Below are positions 14,060 to 21,152 of a stretch of 24,186 nt of DNA, one piece after another. The first letter of the stretch is position 1. The number at the start of each line of letters is the position of its first letter. The notes under the pieces were generated by a model, which searched no databases, was not told where the DNA came from, and saw nothing but the letters and a program-made list of their open reading frames with translations. The translations under genes were made by a program, and so were the position numbers. The stretch comes from Lentisalinibacter sp037382365 (lineage in GTDB: Bacteria > Pseudomonadota > Gammaproteobacteria > Steroidobacterales > Woeseiaceae): positions 1 through 24,186 of the forward strand of contig JARRPZ010000026.1 of NCBI GenBank assembly GCA_037382365.1, read 5' to 3'.

Positions 14060-14863
14060 TCAGCCATCTCCGGTCCCGGCCGCTCCGGCCTCCTCGTCAC
14101 TCGCCTCCCGATCGCGGACCATCACGCGGGACATGAAGATCCCCGCCTCATAGAGCAGATACACCGGGATCGCCAGCAGCGTCTGGCTGATCATGTCCGG
14201 CGGGGTCAGCAGCATGCCGGCGACGAAAGCCCCGAGGAAGACGAAAGGGCGCGCCTTGCCCAGCTTCTCGGGCGTGGTGAAGCCGGCCCACACCAGCAGC
14301 ACCGTCGCGATCGGAACCTCGAACGCGAGCCCGAAGGCGAAGAATATCGTCGTTATGAAATCCAGGTAGGCCGCGATATCCGTCATCACCGCCACTTCCG
14401 ACGGGGCGATATTGGTGAAGAAACCGAACATCAGCGGGAAGACCACGAAGTAGGCGAAGGCGATGCCCAGGTAGAAGAGGAAGATGCTGGAGGCGAGCAG
14501 CGGCAGTGCGACCCGCTTCTCCCGCTTGTAGAGCCCGGGCGCAATGAAGGCCCAGGTCTGATAGAGGACTACGGGCATGGCGATGAACAGGGCGGTGAAG
14601 AACGCGAGCTTGAACGGCGTCAGCAGCGGCGAGGCCACCTGCGTGGCGATCATGCTGTTACCTTCGGGCAGCGCATTCACCAGCGGCGTGGAGACCAGCG
14701 TGAAGATCTGTGGCGCGAAGGGCACGAGGACGACGAATACGGCCAGCACGGCCAGCGTAGCCTTGAGCAGCCGAGAGCGCAGCTCGATCAGGTGAGAGAT
14801 CAGAGTGGCTTCTTCGAGGGGTTCCGCGCCCTCCCCCGCCTGGTTCTCCTCGCCGTCGGTCAT
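14060..14863 (-). CDS. tatC: Sec-independent translocase subunit TatC
   Basis: Polytopic receptor of the twin-arginine pathway; with TatB it binds RR signal peptides. The 267-residue product has the conserved cytoplasmic start (LISHLIELRSRLLKA), the first periplasmic loop with APQIFTLVSTPLVNALP, six hydrophobic helices, YQTWAFIAPGLYKREKR, and the LLTPPDMISQ loop near the last helices. N- and C-terminal tails are acidic. ATG 14861-14863 overlaps the tatB stop (ATGA), so the two are coupled. The ATPase gene follows after 15 bases. Confidence 0.97.
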   Translation of the reverse strand: MTDGEENQAGEGAEPLEEATLISHLIELRSRLLKATLAVLAVFVVLVPFAPQIFTLVSTPLVNALPEGNSMIATQVASPLLTPFKLAFFTALFIAMPVVLYQTWAFIAPGLYKREKRVALPLLASSIFLFYLGIAFAYFVVFPLMFGFFTNIAPSEVAVMTDIAAYLDFITTIFFAFGLAFEVPIATVLLVWAGFTTPEKLGKARPFVFLGAFVAGMLLTPPDMISQTLLAIPVYLLYEAGIFMSRVMVRDREASDEEAGAAGTGDG

Positions 14864-15276
14864 GACGACGCCTGCTTGTCCTTCGCTTCCGTCTCCGCTT
14901 CTTCATCGGCCGGCTCGGGCGCCGCGGGATCCGGCACCGGGCGGTCTGCCGGACGATCGCCGGCGTCTTCGTGGCCGGTCTCGCCGTAGCCGGTCTCGTC
15001 GTCCTCTCCCTCTTCGTAGCGCGGCTTGTCCCCCTCCGGTTTCGGTTTCGCGGCGGGTTTGTCCATTACCGACGAGAGCGGTTGATTGACCGACTCGCGT
15101 ACCTTGGAGAATTCCAGCTCGTCCTCGATCTGGCGCTTCAGCATGCGCGTCATGCGCCGCGCCTGACCCACCCAGCCGCCGAGCTTGTTGGCCACCTGCG
15201 GCAGCTTCTCGGGACCCAGCACGAGGAGCCCGATGATGAAGAGGAGGACGAGTTCGGAGAATCCGACGTCGAACAC
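14860..15276 (-). CDS. tatB: Sec-independent translocase subunit TatB
   Basis: Single-pass membrane partner of TatC. The 138-residue product starts FDVGFSELVLLFIIGLLVLGPEKLP, the TatB signature with the E-P hinge, followed by an amphipathic helix (NKLGGWVGQARRMTRMLK) and a long acidic, low-complexity tail. The start is GTG at 15274-15276, 13 bases after the tatA stop; an ATG further up at 15414 would lie inside tatA with no family similarity, and all TatB proteins begin within one or two residues of FDxGFxEL. The 3' end overlaps tatC. Confidence 0.95.
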   Translation of the reverse strand: MFDVGFSELVLLFIIGLLVLGPEKLPQVANKLGGWVGQARRMTRMLKRQIEDELEFSKVRESVNQPLSSVMDKPAAKPKPEGDKPRYEEGEDDETGYGETGHEDAGDRPADRPVPDPAAPEPADEEAETEAKDKQASS

Positions 15277-15289
15277 GGCGGGTGCCGGC

Positions 15290-15538
15290 TCAGGACTTGC
15301 CGGTCTTGGAGCTGGACTGGCTCTCCGTGCTGCGCGTGTCGAAGTCAGCGTCCTTCTGCTCGCTGTCCGGCAGGTTTCTCTGCTCCGGTTCCTTGTCGGC
15401 GTCGTCCATGGCATTGCGGAAACCGCGGACCGCCTCCCCGACGTCGGAGCCCATGTTTCTGAGCTTCTTCGTGCCGAAGATCGCGATGACGATCACCAGC
15501 ACGATCAACAACTGCCAGATACTGATGTTCCCTAACAT
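15290..15538 (-). CDS. tatA: Sec-independent translocase subunit TatA
   Basis: Pore-forming component of the Tat system. The 82-residue product has the short N-terminal membrane helix (ISIWQLLIVLVIVIAIFGT), the FGTKKLRNMGSDVGEAVRGFR hinge and amphipathic helix (cited in part: FGTKKLRNMG), and an acidic tail. It is first in tatABC. In many gammaproteobacteria hisI/hisE lies upstream of tatA; here dtd does. A candidate promoter lies at 15571-15600 in the 162-base gap. Confidence 0.96.
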   Translation of the reverse strand: MLGNISIWQLLIVLVIVIAIFGTKKLRNMGSDVGEAVRGFRNAMDDADKEPEQRNLPDSEQKDADFDTRSTESQSSSKTGKS

Positions 15539-15551
15539 GTCCCGATCACTC

Positions 15552-15567
15552 CACAGGCGTTCCTGTG
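15552..15567 (-). promoter_or_regulatory. Small inverted repeat in the tatA leader
   Basis: CACAGG (15552-15557), CGTT, CCTGTG (15562-15567) forms a 6-bp perfect inverted repeat at the predicted transcript start of tatA, 13 bases before the ATG. It could be a 5' leader hairpin or an operator half-site pair; no regulator is assigned. Confidence 0.3.
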
Positions 15568-15570
15568 TGC

Positions 15571-15600
15571 ATTGTGAATGTCAGCCAGCCCAATCGCCAA
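15571..15600 (-). promoter_or_regulatory. Candidate sigma-70 promoter for tatABC
   Basis: On the minus strand TTGGCG (15600-15595), an 18-base spacer and CACAAT (15576-15571); each hexamer matches consensus at four of six positions. The start would be near 15564, giving a leader of about 25 bases. The same -35 hexamer precedes dctP. Confidence 0.45.
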
Positions 15601-15700
15601 CTCCCAGGGGGCCGATGATACGTCAATTCGACTGGTCAACATGTGCCGTGGTTCCCGGATGGCGAGCATCGGCCGCCCCGTGAGGGTCCCTGCCCCGCTC

Positions 15701-16138
15701 TCAGGTCTCCAGCCAGAACGTGACCGGCCCCGAGTTGATCAGCGATACCTGCATGTCCGCGCCGAAAACACCGGTCGCGATGCGGCCATGCGCCGCGGCC
15801 ATATCCTCCGCCAGACGATGGAAGAGGCGGCGTCCCTCGGCGGGCGGCGCGGCGCTGGTGAAGCTGGCGCGGGTACCCTTGCGTGTATTGGCGGCGAGCG
15901 TGAACTGGGGCACGAGCAGGATGTCGCCGCCGATATCGGTGACCGAGCGGTTCATGCGACCCTCTTCGTCCGGGAATACGCGGTACCCCAGCAGCCGCTC
16001 CGCGAGGCGCGCGGCGTCGCGGTCCGTATCCTCCCGCTGGACACCCACCAGCACGAGCAGGCCCGTGCCTATGCGAGCGATCTCGTCGCCGTCGACATGT
16101 ACGGCGGCCGCGGTGACACGTTGCAACAGACCGATCAT
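15701..16138 (-). CDS. dtd: D-aminoacyl-tRNA deacylase
   Basis: Hydrolyses D-aminoacyl (and glycyl) esters from mischarged tRNA in the cytoplasm. The 145-residue product is full length, begins MIGLLQRVTAAAVHVDG, and has both active-site motifs: LLVPQFTLAANTRKG (the Pro before QFTL is also found in the E. coli enzyme) and the Gly-cisPro loop NSGPVTFWLE at the C-terminus. It lies upstream of tatA on the same strand with a 162-base gap that contains a candidate promoter, so it is probably a separate unit. Its own promoter is not clear; TTATCT (16170-16165) is a weak -10 candidate. Confidence 0.96.
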   Translation of the reverse strand: MIGLLQRVTAAAVHVDGDEIARIGTGLLVLVGVQREDTDRDAARLAERLLGYRVFPDEEGRMNRSVTDIGGDILLVPQFTLAANTRKGTRASFTSAAPPAEGRRLFHRLAEDMAAAHGRIATGVFGADMQVSLINSGPVTFWLET

Positions 16139-16235
16139 CCCGGCGATTCTCTCTGCGCGGATCGAGATAAGGCAGATGCTGCCTGTCCGCGGGACCGGCA
16201 GTCTACCCTCCGCCGGGCCAGAGAGCGCGGCGACG

Positions 16236-16304
16236 GGGAGGCGCGCCGTCGGGGCGGTCCCACAAGGACGTGGCCGGCCCGGGCGCGCCTCCCTGTTTAT
16301 TTAT
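16236..16304 (+). terminator. Strong stem-loop with T-rich tail, no upstream gene on its strand
   Basis: GGGAGGCGCGCC (16236-16247) pairs perfectly with GGCGCGCCTCCC (16282-16293), 12 bp. The 34-base interior can add CGGG/CCCG (16250-16253 with 16278-16281) and GTCC/GGAC (16257-16260 with 16266-16269). TGTTTATTTAT follows directly (8 T in 11). The orientation is that of a plus-strand terminator, yet the nearest upstream gene, dtd, is on the minus strand. GGCGCGCC is self-complementary, so part of the pairing is automatic. Confidence 0.5.
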
Positions 16305-16443
16305 CCCACCAGAGGGGGCTTGGACGTAAATATTTAAACAATAATCCCACAAAACATTATTAAGGAAATAAAGTGGGGATCACGAGCGGATTCACGCCCA
16401 CCAGAACCTCGGAGTGGGAGAAAGACCCGCGTGCCTGCCACGC

Positions 16444-16472
16444 TTGGCGCTCCCCCCGCAGCGGACTACACT
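16444..16472 (+). promoter_or_regulatory. Sigma-70 promoter for dctP
   Basis: TTGGCG (16444-16449), exactly 17 bases, TACACT (16467-16472). The start would be about 16479, followed by the ribosome site GGGGAG (16489-16494) and ATG at 16499. Spacing of all elements is good although each hexamer matches only four of six consensus bases. Confidence 0.55.
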
Positions 16473-16498
16473 CGGTCGAACGGCCAGCGGGGAGAGCC

Positions 16499-17605
16499 AT
16501 GAAGAGACGGGATTTCGTGACGGGCGTCGGCGCCGGGGCACTGGCGGCGGGGCTCACCGGCTGCGGCGCGGGACAGGATAGCGGCGCACCCGCCGAGCAG
16601 CGGTCGGGGGGTCGGGTCTACAACTGGAAGATGGTGACCACCTGGCCGCCTAATTTCCCGGGGCTCGGCCGTGGCGCGACGAATGTGGCACGGCGGATCG
16701 AACAGGCCTCCGGCGGGCGCATCAAGGTCCACGTGTATGCGGCCGGCGAGCTCGTCCCGCCCTTCGAGGTCTTCGATGCCGTGTCCCAGGGCACGGCCGA
16801 ACTGGGCCATGGCGCAGCCTATTACTGGAAGGGCAAGGTGGAGGCGGCCCAGTTCTTCACGGCGATTCCCTTCGGACTGAATTCCCACGAGATGAACGGC
16901 TGGCTTTTCTACGGCGGCGGGATGGAGCTCTGGCGCGAAACCTATGCGCCGTTCGATCTCGTGCCGCATGCAGCTGGCAACACGGGCGTGCAGATGGGTG
17001 GCTGGTTCAACAAGGCCATCGATACGGTGGACGACCTGGCGGGGCTCAAGATGCGCATCCCCGGCCTCGGCGGCGAGGTGCTGCGGCGCGCCGGCGGGAC
17101 GCCGGTCAGCCTGCCCGGCGGCGAGATCTTCACGGCGCTGCAGACCGGCTCCATCGATGCGACGGAATGGGTGGGCCCATACAACGACGTCGCTTTCGGT
17201 CTGAACAAGGCGGCGCGCTACTACTACTACCCCGGCTGGCACGAACCGGGCCCGACGCTGGAATGCATCGTCAACAGGGAAGCGTGGGACAGTCTGCCGC
17301 CCGATCTCCAGTCCGTGGTCGAACTCGCCAGCCAGTCCGTGAACAACGACATGCGGGCCGAATTCGCATACCGGGATGCCGAGGCACTGCAGACCATACT
17401 CAAGGACGGGTCCGTCGAGTTGCGGCGATTCCCTCAGCCGGTGCTGGAACAGCTGAAGAAGCTCACACGGGAGGTGCTCGACGAGATGAGCGCCAGGGAC
17501 CCGCTGATCGCGAAGATCCGTGCCTCCCAGGAGTCATTCATGCAGCGCTCGGCGCCGTTCCAGGACATCACCGAGAAGGCCTACCTCGAGGCACGCGACG
17601 GCTAG
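16499..17605 (+). CDS. dctP: TRAP transporter substrate-binding protein (DctP/TakP type), Tat lipoprotein
   Basis: Captures an organic acid in the periplasm for the DctQM membrane complex. The 368-residue product starts with a twin-arginine signal (KRRDFVTG) whose hydrophobic part ends in a lipobox LTGC (C22), so it is probably exported folded and lipid-anchored. The mature part resembles TakP of Rhodobacter sphaeroides (2-oxo acids) and its lactate-binding relatives: WKMVTTWPPNFPGLG, VQMGGWFNK, KMRIPGLGGEV with the ligand arginine R186, and ALQTGSIDATEWVGPYND (cited 213-230). Tyr-rich YYYYPGWHEPGP is also typical. Ligand identity is inferred from family only. It is convergent with dctM, 75 bases between the stops, unlike the usual dctP-Q-M single operon. 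Confidence 0.92.
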   Translation: MKRRDFVTGVGAGALAAGLTGCGAGQDSGAPAEQRSGGRVYNWKMVTTWPPNFPGLGRGATNVARRIEQASGGRIKVHVYAAGELVPPFEVFDAVSQGTAELGHGAAYYWKGKVEAAQFFTAIPFGLNSHEMNGWLFYGGGMELWRETYAPFDLVPHAAGNTGVQMGGWFNKAIDTVDDLAGLKMRIPGLGGEVLRRAGGTPVSLPGGEIFTALQTGSIDATEWVGPYNDVAFGLNKAARYYYYPGWHEPGPTLECIVNREAWDSLPPDLQSVVELASQSVNNDMRAEFAYRDAEALQTILKDGSVELRRFPQPVLEQLKKLTREVLDEMSARDPLIAKIRASQESFMQRSAPFQDITEKAYLEARDG

Positions 17606-17660
17606 CGCGAGCGCCCAGACCCATGGGCCGGAGCCCCTCCCCCTGGAAAGACATGCAGGA

Positions 17661-17678
17661 GGGCCTTCGGGAAGACCC
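17661..17678. terminator. Possible bidirectional hairpin between dctP and dctM
   Basis: GGGCCTTC, two G, GAAGACCC forms an 8-bp stem with one C-A mismatch, in the short gap between the convergent dctP and dctM stops. Neither side has a real T-run (TTCT on plus, TCCT on minus), so efficiency is doubtful. Confidence 0.35.
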
Positions 17679-17680
17679 TT

Positions 17681-19057
17681 CTACGGCCCGTAGATGCGCG
17701 CGGGTAACCAGGTCACCAGTTCCGGCCACAGTGCCAGCAGGCCCAGCGTCGCGAGCTGGATCGCGACGAAGGGGATCACGCCGCGGTAGATCTGGCTGGT
17801 GCGTACTTCGGGAGGCGCCACGCCGCGCAGGTAGAACAGCGCGAAACCGAAAGGCGGCGTCAGGAAGGAGGTCTGGAGATTGATCGCGATCATGATGCCG
17901 AGCCAGACCGGGTCGAGTCCCATGGCCAGGAGGATCGGCCCGACGATCGGCACCACGACGAAGGTGATCTCGATGAAATCGAGCACGAAGCCGAGCAGGA
18001 ACATCACCAGCATGACCAGGACGACGGCGCCGAACAGGCCTCCCGGCAGATCCCGGAGTATGGCGGCCACCGCATCGTCTCCGCCGTAGCCGCGGAACAC
18101 CACCGAGAATACCGAAGCGCCGATGAGGATCATGAACACCATGCTGCTGACGCGGACGGTGCCCTCCATGATGTCCCGCAGTCGGCTCAGGTCGATCTGG
18201 CGCCGGCCGAGAGCCAGCAGCAGCGCGCCCATCGCACCGACCGCCGCCGCCTCGGTGGGGGTCGCTATCCCGCCCAGTATCGAACCGAGCACGGCCATGA
18301 TCAGAGCCAGTGGCGGGAGCAGCGCCTTCACGACCCGGCCGGCGAGTCCCTGGCTCTCGCCGGGAGCGTCGGCCGGTGCCGGCATTGAATCCGGGCTCAG
18401 GATCGCCCTGGCGACGAGATACACCACGTAGAGCACCACGAGCAGCAGGCCGGGTATCAGGGCACCGGCGAACAGGTCGCCGACGGATACGGTCTTGGGC
18501 GAGAAAATCCCCTGCTCGAGCTGAGCCTCCTGGTACGCGGACGACAGCACGTCGCCGAGCAGAACCAGGATGATGGACGGCGGGATGATCTGCCCGAGGG
18601 TGCCGGACGCGCAGATCGTGCCGCAGGCCAGCGCCGGCGAATAGCCGCGTTTCAACATGGTGGGCAGAGACAGCAGCCCCATGGTGACGACGGTCGCGCC
18701 GACGATGCCGGTGCTCGCGGCCAGCAGCATCCCGACGAGAGTGACGGAGATACCGAGGCCACCGCGCAGCCGTCCGAACAGTGCGGAGAGCGTATCGAGC
18801 AACTCCTCCGCGATCCGCGCCCGCTCGAGCGTGATTCCCATGAAGACGAACAGTGGTACCGCCACCAGGGTCTCGTTTCCCATGATCCCGTAGAGCCGGT
18901 TCGGGATGCTGGACAGGAATGCGGCATCGAACGCACCCACGCCGATCCCGATGGTCGCGAAAACGAGGGCGGTCCCGCCCAGCGTGAATGCGACCGGGAA
19001 TCCCGCCAGCAGAACGAGTATCACCCCGAGGAAAAGGACCAGCGACATCCAGCCCAT
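17681..19057 (-). CDS. dctM: TRAP transporter large permease subunit DctM
   Basis: Main transmembrane subunit of a TRAP transporter, using an ion gradient to move the substrate delivered by DctP. The 458-residue product is hydrophobic throughout (about 12 helices), with the family's N-terminal LVLFLGVILVLLAGFPVAFTLG (cited in part), GNETLVAVPLFVFMG, the AASTGIVGATVVTMG stretch, GTLGQIIPPSI, PTEAAAVGA and the C-terminal LQTSFLTPPFGFALFYLRG (cited in part). It starts 2 bases after the dctQ stop. The convergent neighbour dctP is the likely partner. Confidence 0.95.
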   Translation of the reverse strand: MGWMSLVLFLGVILVLLAGFPVAFTLGGTALVFATIGIGVGAFDAAFLSSIPNRLYGIMGNETLVAVPLFVFMGITLERARIAEELLDTLSALFGRLRGGLGISVTLVGMLLAASTGIVGATVVTMGLLSLPTMLKRGYSPALACGTICASGTLGQIIPPSIILVLLGDVLSSAYQEAQLEQGIFSPKTVSVGDLFAGALIPGLLLVVLYVVYLVARAILSPDSMPAPADAPGESQGLAGRVVKALLPPLALIMAVLGSILGGIATPTEAAAVGAMGALLLALGRRQIDLSRLRDIMEGTVRVSSMVFMILIGASVFSVVFRGYGGDDAVAAILRDLPGGLFGAVVLVMLVMFLLGFVLDFIEITFVVVPIVGPILLAMGLDPVWLGIMIAINLQTSFLTPPFGFALFYLRGVAPPEVRTSQIYRGVIPFVAIQLATLGLLALWPELVTWLPARIYGP

Positions 19058-19059
19058 GA

Positions 19060-19611
19060 TCAGCCCCTGATGTCCTCGCTGTCCGCGTCATCCGGCCGCA
19101 CCCGGTAGCCCCGGCGCAGCGTCCGGAGCGAGCGCCACAGCATCGCGATGCCCTGCAGCGCGACTGTCGCGGGCATGATCAACAGCAGCGACTTCAGCAG
19201 CGGGGTCCAGGGATAGGCCAGGCCGCCCGCTTCCCGCGACGCCTCGCGGATCCGCCAGGACGTCTCGACATAGTCCCAGGACTCCCAGAAAAAATAGGCC
19301 GTCAGCGGCAGCAGCAGGAAGAGGACGCCGCCGATGTCCACCAGTGCCTTGCCCCTGTCCGACAACCGCCGGTAGAAGATGTCGACCCGCACGTGCTGAT
19401 CCTGCTCCAGCGTATAGGCGGCGCCGAGCATGAATACGGCGGCGTGCATCCACGTGATGGATTCCTGCAACCAGATGAAACCGGCATCGAACGCGTAGCG
19501 CATCACGACGACGACGCAGGTCACGAGCACCATGAATAGAGTCAGCCAGGATACCGCACGGCCCGTCGCGACACTGATCCGGTCGAGGACAGAGACACCG
19601 GGGGCCTTCAT
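19060..19611 (-). CDS. dctQ: TRAP transporter small permease subunit DctQ
   Basis: The 183-residue product has four hydrophobic helices, the RYAFDAGFIWLQESITWMH segment (cited 38-56) and YTLEQDQHVRVDIFYRRLSD between helices 2 and 3, both typical of DctQ, and a charged C-terminus. It sits 37 bases after the trkH stop on the same strand and 2 bases ahead of dctM. No terminator or clear promoter is visible between trkH and dctQ, so readthrough from the trk genes is possible. Confidence 0.93.
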   Translation of the reverse strand: MKAPGVSVLDRISVATGRAVSWLTLFMVLVTCVVVVMRYAFDAGFIWLQESITWMHAAVFMLGAAYTLEQDQHVRVDIFYRRLSDRGKALVDIGGVLFLLLPLTAYFFWESWDYVETSWRIREASREAGGLAYPWTPLLKSLLLIMPATVALQGIAMLWRSLRTLRRGYRVRPDDADSEDIRG

Positions 19612-19648
19612 GGCGGCGGCTGCCTCCCGGTGCGGACGGTGGCTGCCA

Positions 19649-21100
19649 TCAGCGCCGCCAGAATACCGGCGTCATGAGCACGAGCAGCGTGAATATCTCC
19701 AGCCGTCCCATGACCATGGCCAGGACGGCCACCCACTTGCCGAGCGTCGGCACGGTCATGAAGCCGCTGGCGACGTCGCCCAGCCCCGGACCCAGATTGT
19801 TCAGTACCGCTGCCACCGCCGAGAAGGCCGTCACCTGGTCCAGTCCGGCCGAGAGCATGAGCGTCATCATGACCGCGAAGACGACGACGTAGACAGAGAA
19901 GAAACCCCATACGGCCTCGATGACCCGCGTCTGTACCGCCATCGCGCCCAGTTTCACGGGTATCTCCGCGCTCGGGTGGACGAGTCGTGCGATCTCCCGC
20001 AGACCCTGCTTGTAGATGAGCAGCCAGCGGATCACCTTCATGCCTCCCGCCGTCGAGCCGGCACAGCCGCCGATGAAGCTGGCGAATATCAGCACGACCG
20101 GAACCGCACCCGGCCACGCGGAGTAGTTCGCCGTGGTAAATCCGGTCGTGGTGGCGATGGAGACCGCCTGGAACAACCCGTGTTCCATCGCCTGCAGCGG
20201 ATTGTCGTAAGTGCCCCGCAACGCGAGCACGATCACGATCGTGATCACCAGCGTGGCGAGTATGAACGAATAGGCACGGAACTCCGGATCCTTGAAGTAA
20301 TGGACGATGCTGTTGTAGCGCCAGGCGAAGAAATGAAGGGAAAAATTGATGCCGGCGAGGAACATGAACAGCACCGCGATCAGGTTGATCGCCGTGCTCT
20401 GGAAGTGACCTATGCTCAGGTCGTGCGTGGAGAAACCCCCGATGGCGACCGTGCTGAAACTGTGGCACAGCGCATCGAAGATGTTCATGCCGGCTATCCA
20501 GTAGGCAACGGCACAGATCAGCGTGAATCCGAGATACAGGTACCAGAGTGCTTTCGCGGTCTCCGTGATACGGGGTGTGAGCTTCGTGTCCTTGATCGGC
20601 CCCGGCGTTTCCGCCCGGTAGAGCTGCATGCCACCGACACCGAGCATCGGCAGGATGGCGACCGCGAGCACGATGATGCCCATGCCGCCGAGCCACTGGA
20701 GCTGCTGGCGGTACCAGAGCACGGATTCCGGCAGTGCGTCGAGGCCGGTCAGCACCGTGGCGCCGGTGGTCGTCAGCCCGGACATGGATTCGAACACGGC
20801 GTCCGTGAAGGACATCGTCGGCATATCGGAGAAATAGAGCGGTGCGGCGCCGAACGTACCGAGGACGAGCCAGAACGATGCCACCACGAGGAAGCCGTCC
20901 CTCAGGCGCAGATCCGTCTTGGCATGTCGCGCCGGCAGCCAGATGAAAAAGCCAGCGGCCACGTTGAGCAGGAAGCCCTCGATGAAGGCGAGCCAGCCGC
21001 CGTCTTTATAGATCAGTGAGACGATGACGGGTGGCAGCATGGTCACGCTGAACATCATCAGCAACAGACCGAGGATGCGCTGGACCACGCGGCGGTTCAT
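19649..21100 (-). CDS. trkH: Trk system potassium uptake protein TrkH
   Basis: Potassium-translocating subunit that works with TrkA. The 483-residue product has the start RILGLLLMMFSVTMLPPVIV, and the four pore-loop filter segments: TTTGATV, AIGGFST, TTTGFTT and NNLGPGLG. The FIGGCAGSTAGGMKVIR segment (cited 313-329 approximately) after the third repeat is a family hallmark. It is preceded by trkA 52 bases upstream on the same strand, so a trkA-trkH operon is likely. AGGA about 12 bases before ATG may serve as ribosome site. Confidence 0.96.
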   Translation of the reverse strand: MNRRVVQRILGLLLMMFSVTMLPPVIVSLIYKDGGWLAFIEGFLLNVAAGFFIWLPARHAKTDLRLRDGFLVVASFWLVLGTFGAAPLYFSDMPTMSFTDAVFESMSGLTTTGATVLTGLDALPESVLWYRQQLQWLGGMGIIVLAVAILPMLGVGGMQLYRAETPGPIKDTKLTPRITETAKALWYLYLGFTLICAVAYWIAGMNIFDALCHSFSTVAIGGFSTHDLSIGHFQSTAINLIAVLFMFLAGINFSLHFFAWRYNSIVHYFKDPEFRAYSFILATLVITIVIVLALRGTYDNPLQAMEHGLFQAVSIATTTGFTTANYSAWPGAVPVVLIFASFIGGCAGSTAGGMKVIRWLLIYKQGLREIARLVHPSAEIPVKLGAMAVQTRVIEAVWGFFSVYVVVFAVMMTLMLSAGLDQVTAFSAVAAVLNNLGPGLGDVASGFMTVPTLGKWVAVLAMVMGRLEIFTLLVLMTPVFWRR

Positions 21101-21152
21101 CGGCCGTTCGGTTCCTGTATGTACACGAGGATGATCCGGTCCGGCGCACCGC

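Larger units (their letters stand above)
16139..16498. other. 360-base intergenic region between dtd and dctP
   Basis: No gene is supported here. It holds, in order, a GC-rich leader of dtd, a large stem-loop (16236-16293) with T-rich tail, an AT-rich patch (about 16294-16374) that contrasts with the GC-rich surroundings, and the dctP promoter (16444-16472). Within the patch ATCCCAC occurs twice as a direct repeat (16303-16309 and 16344-16350), with a near-inverse GTGGGGAT at 16373-16380; TAAATATTTA (16327-16336) is a perfect palindrome, and AATAAT/ATTATT (16340-16345, 16356-16361) is an inverted repeat. An AAGGA followed by GTG at 16373 is in frame with dctP but gives an implausible 42-residue extension ahead of its signal peptide. 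Confidence 0.7.

Noticed and set aside
15578..16363. 261-codon plus-strand frame opposite dtd as a gene explaining the plus-strand terminator
   Set aside because: No motif, composition like an antisense shadow, and no ribosome site seen; an untranslated RNA remains possible.
16373..16498. GTG start at 16373 with AAGGA, in frame with dctP, as the true dctP start
   Set aside because: It would put 42 unlike-family residues before the twin-arginine signal, and the good promoter 16444-16472 lies downstream of it.
17568..19091. 507-codon minus frame overlapping dctM and dctQ ends
   Set aside because: Alternative frame of dctM, low-complexity Arg/Gly-rich translation without family motifs.
19532..21019. 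Long plus-strand open frame (495 codons) opposite trkH
   Set aside because: It is antisense to a clear TrkH gene; the translation is rich in His, Arg, Asp and Glu with no family motif, as expected from GC-rich opposite-strand frames.
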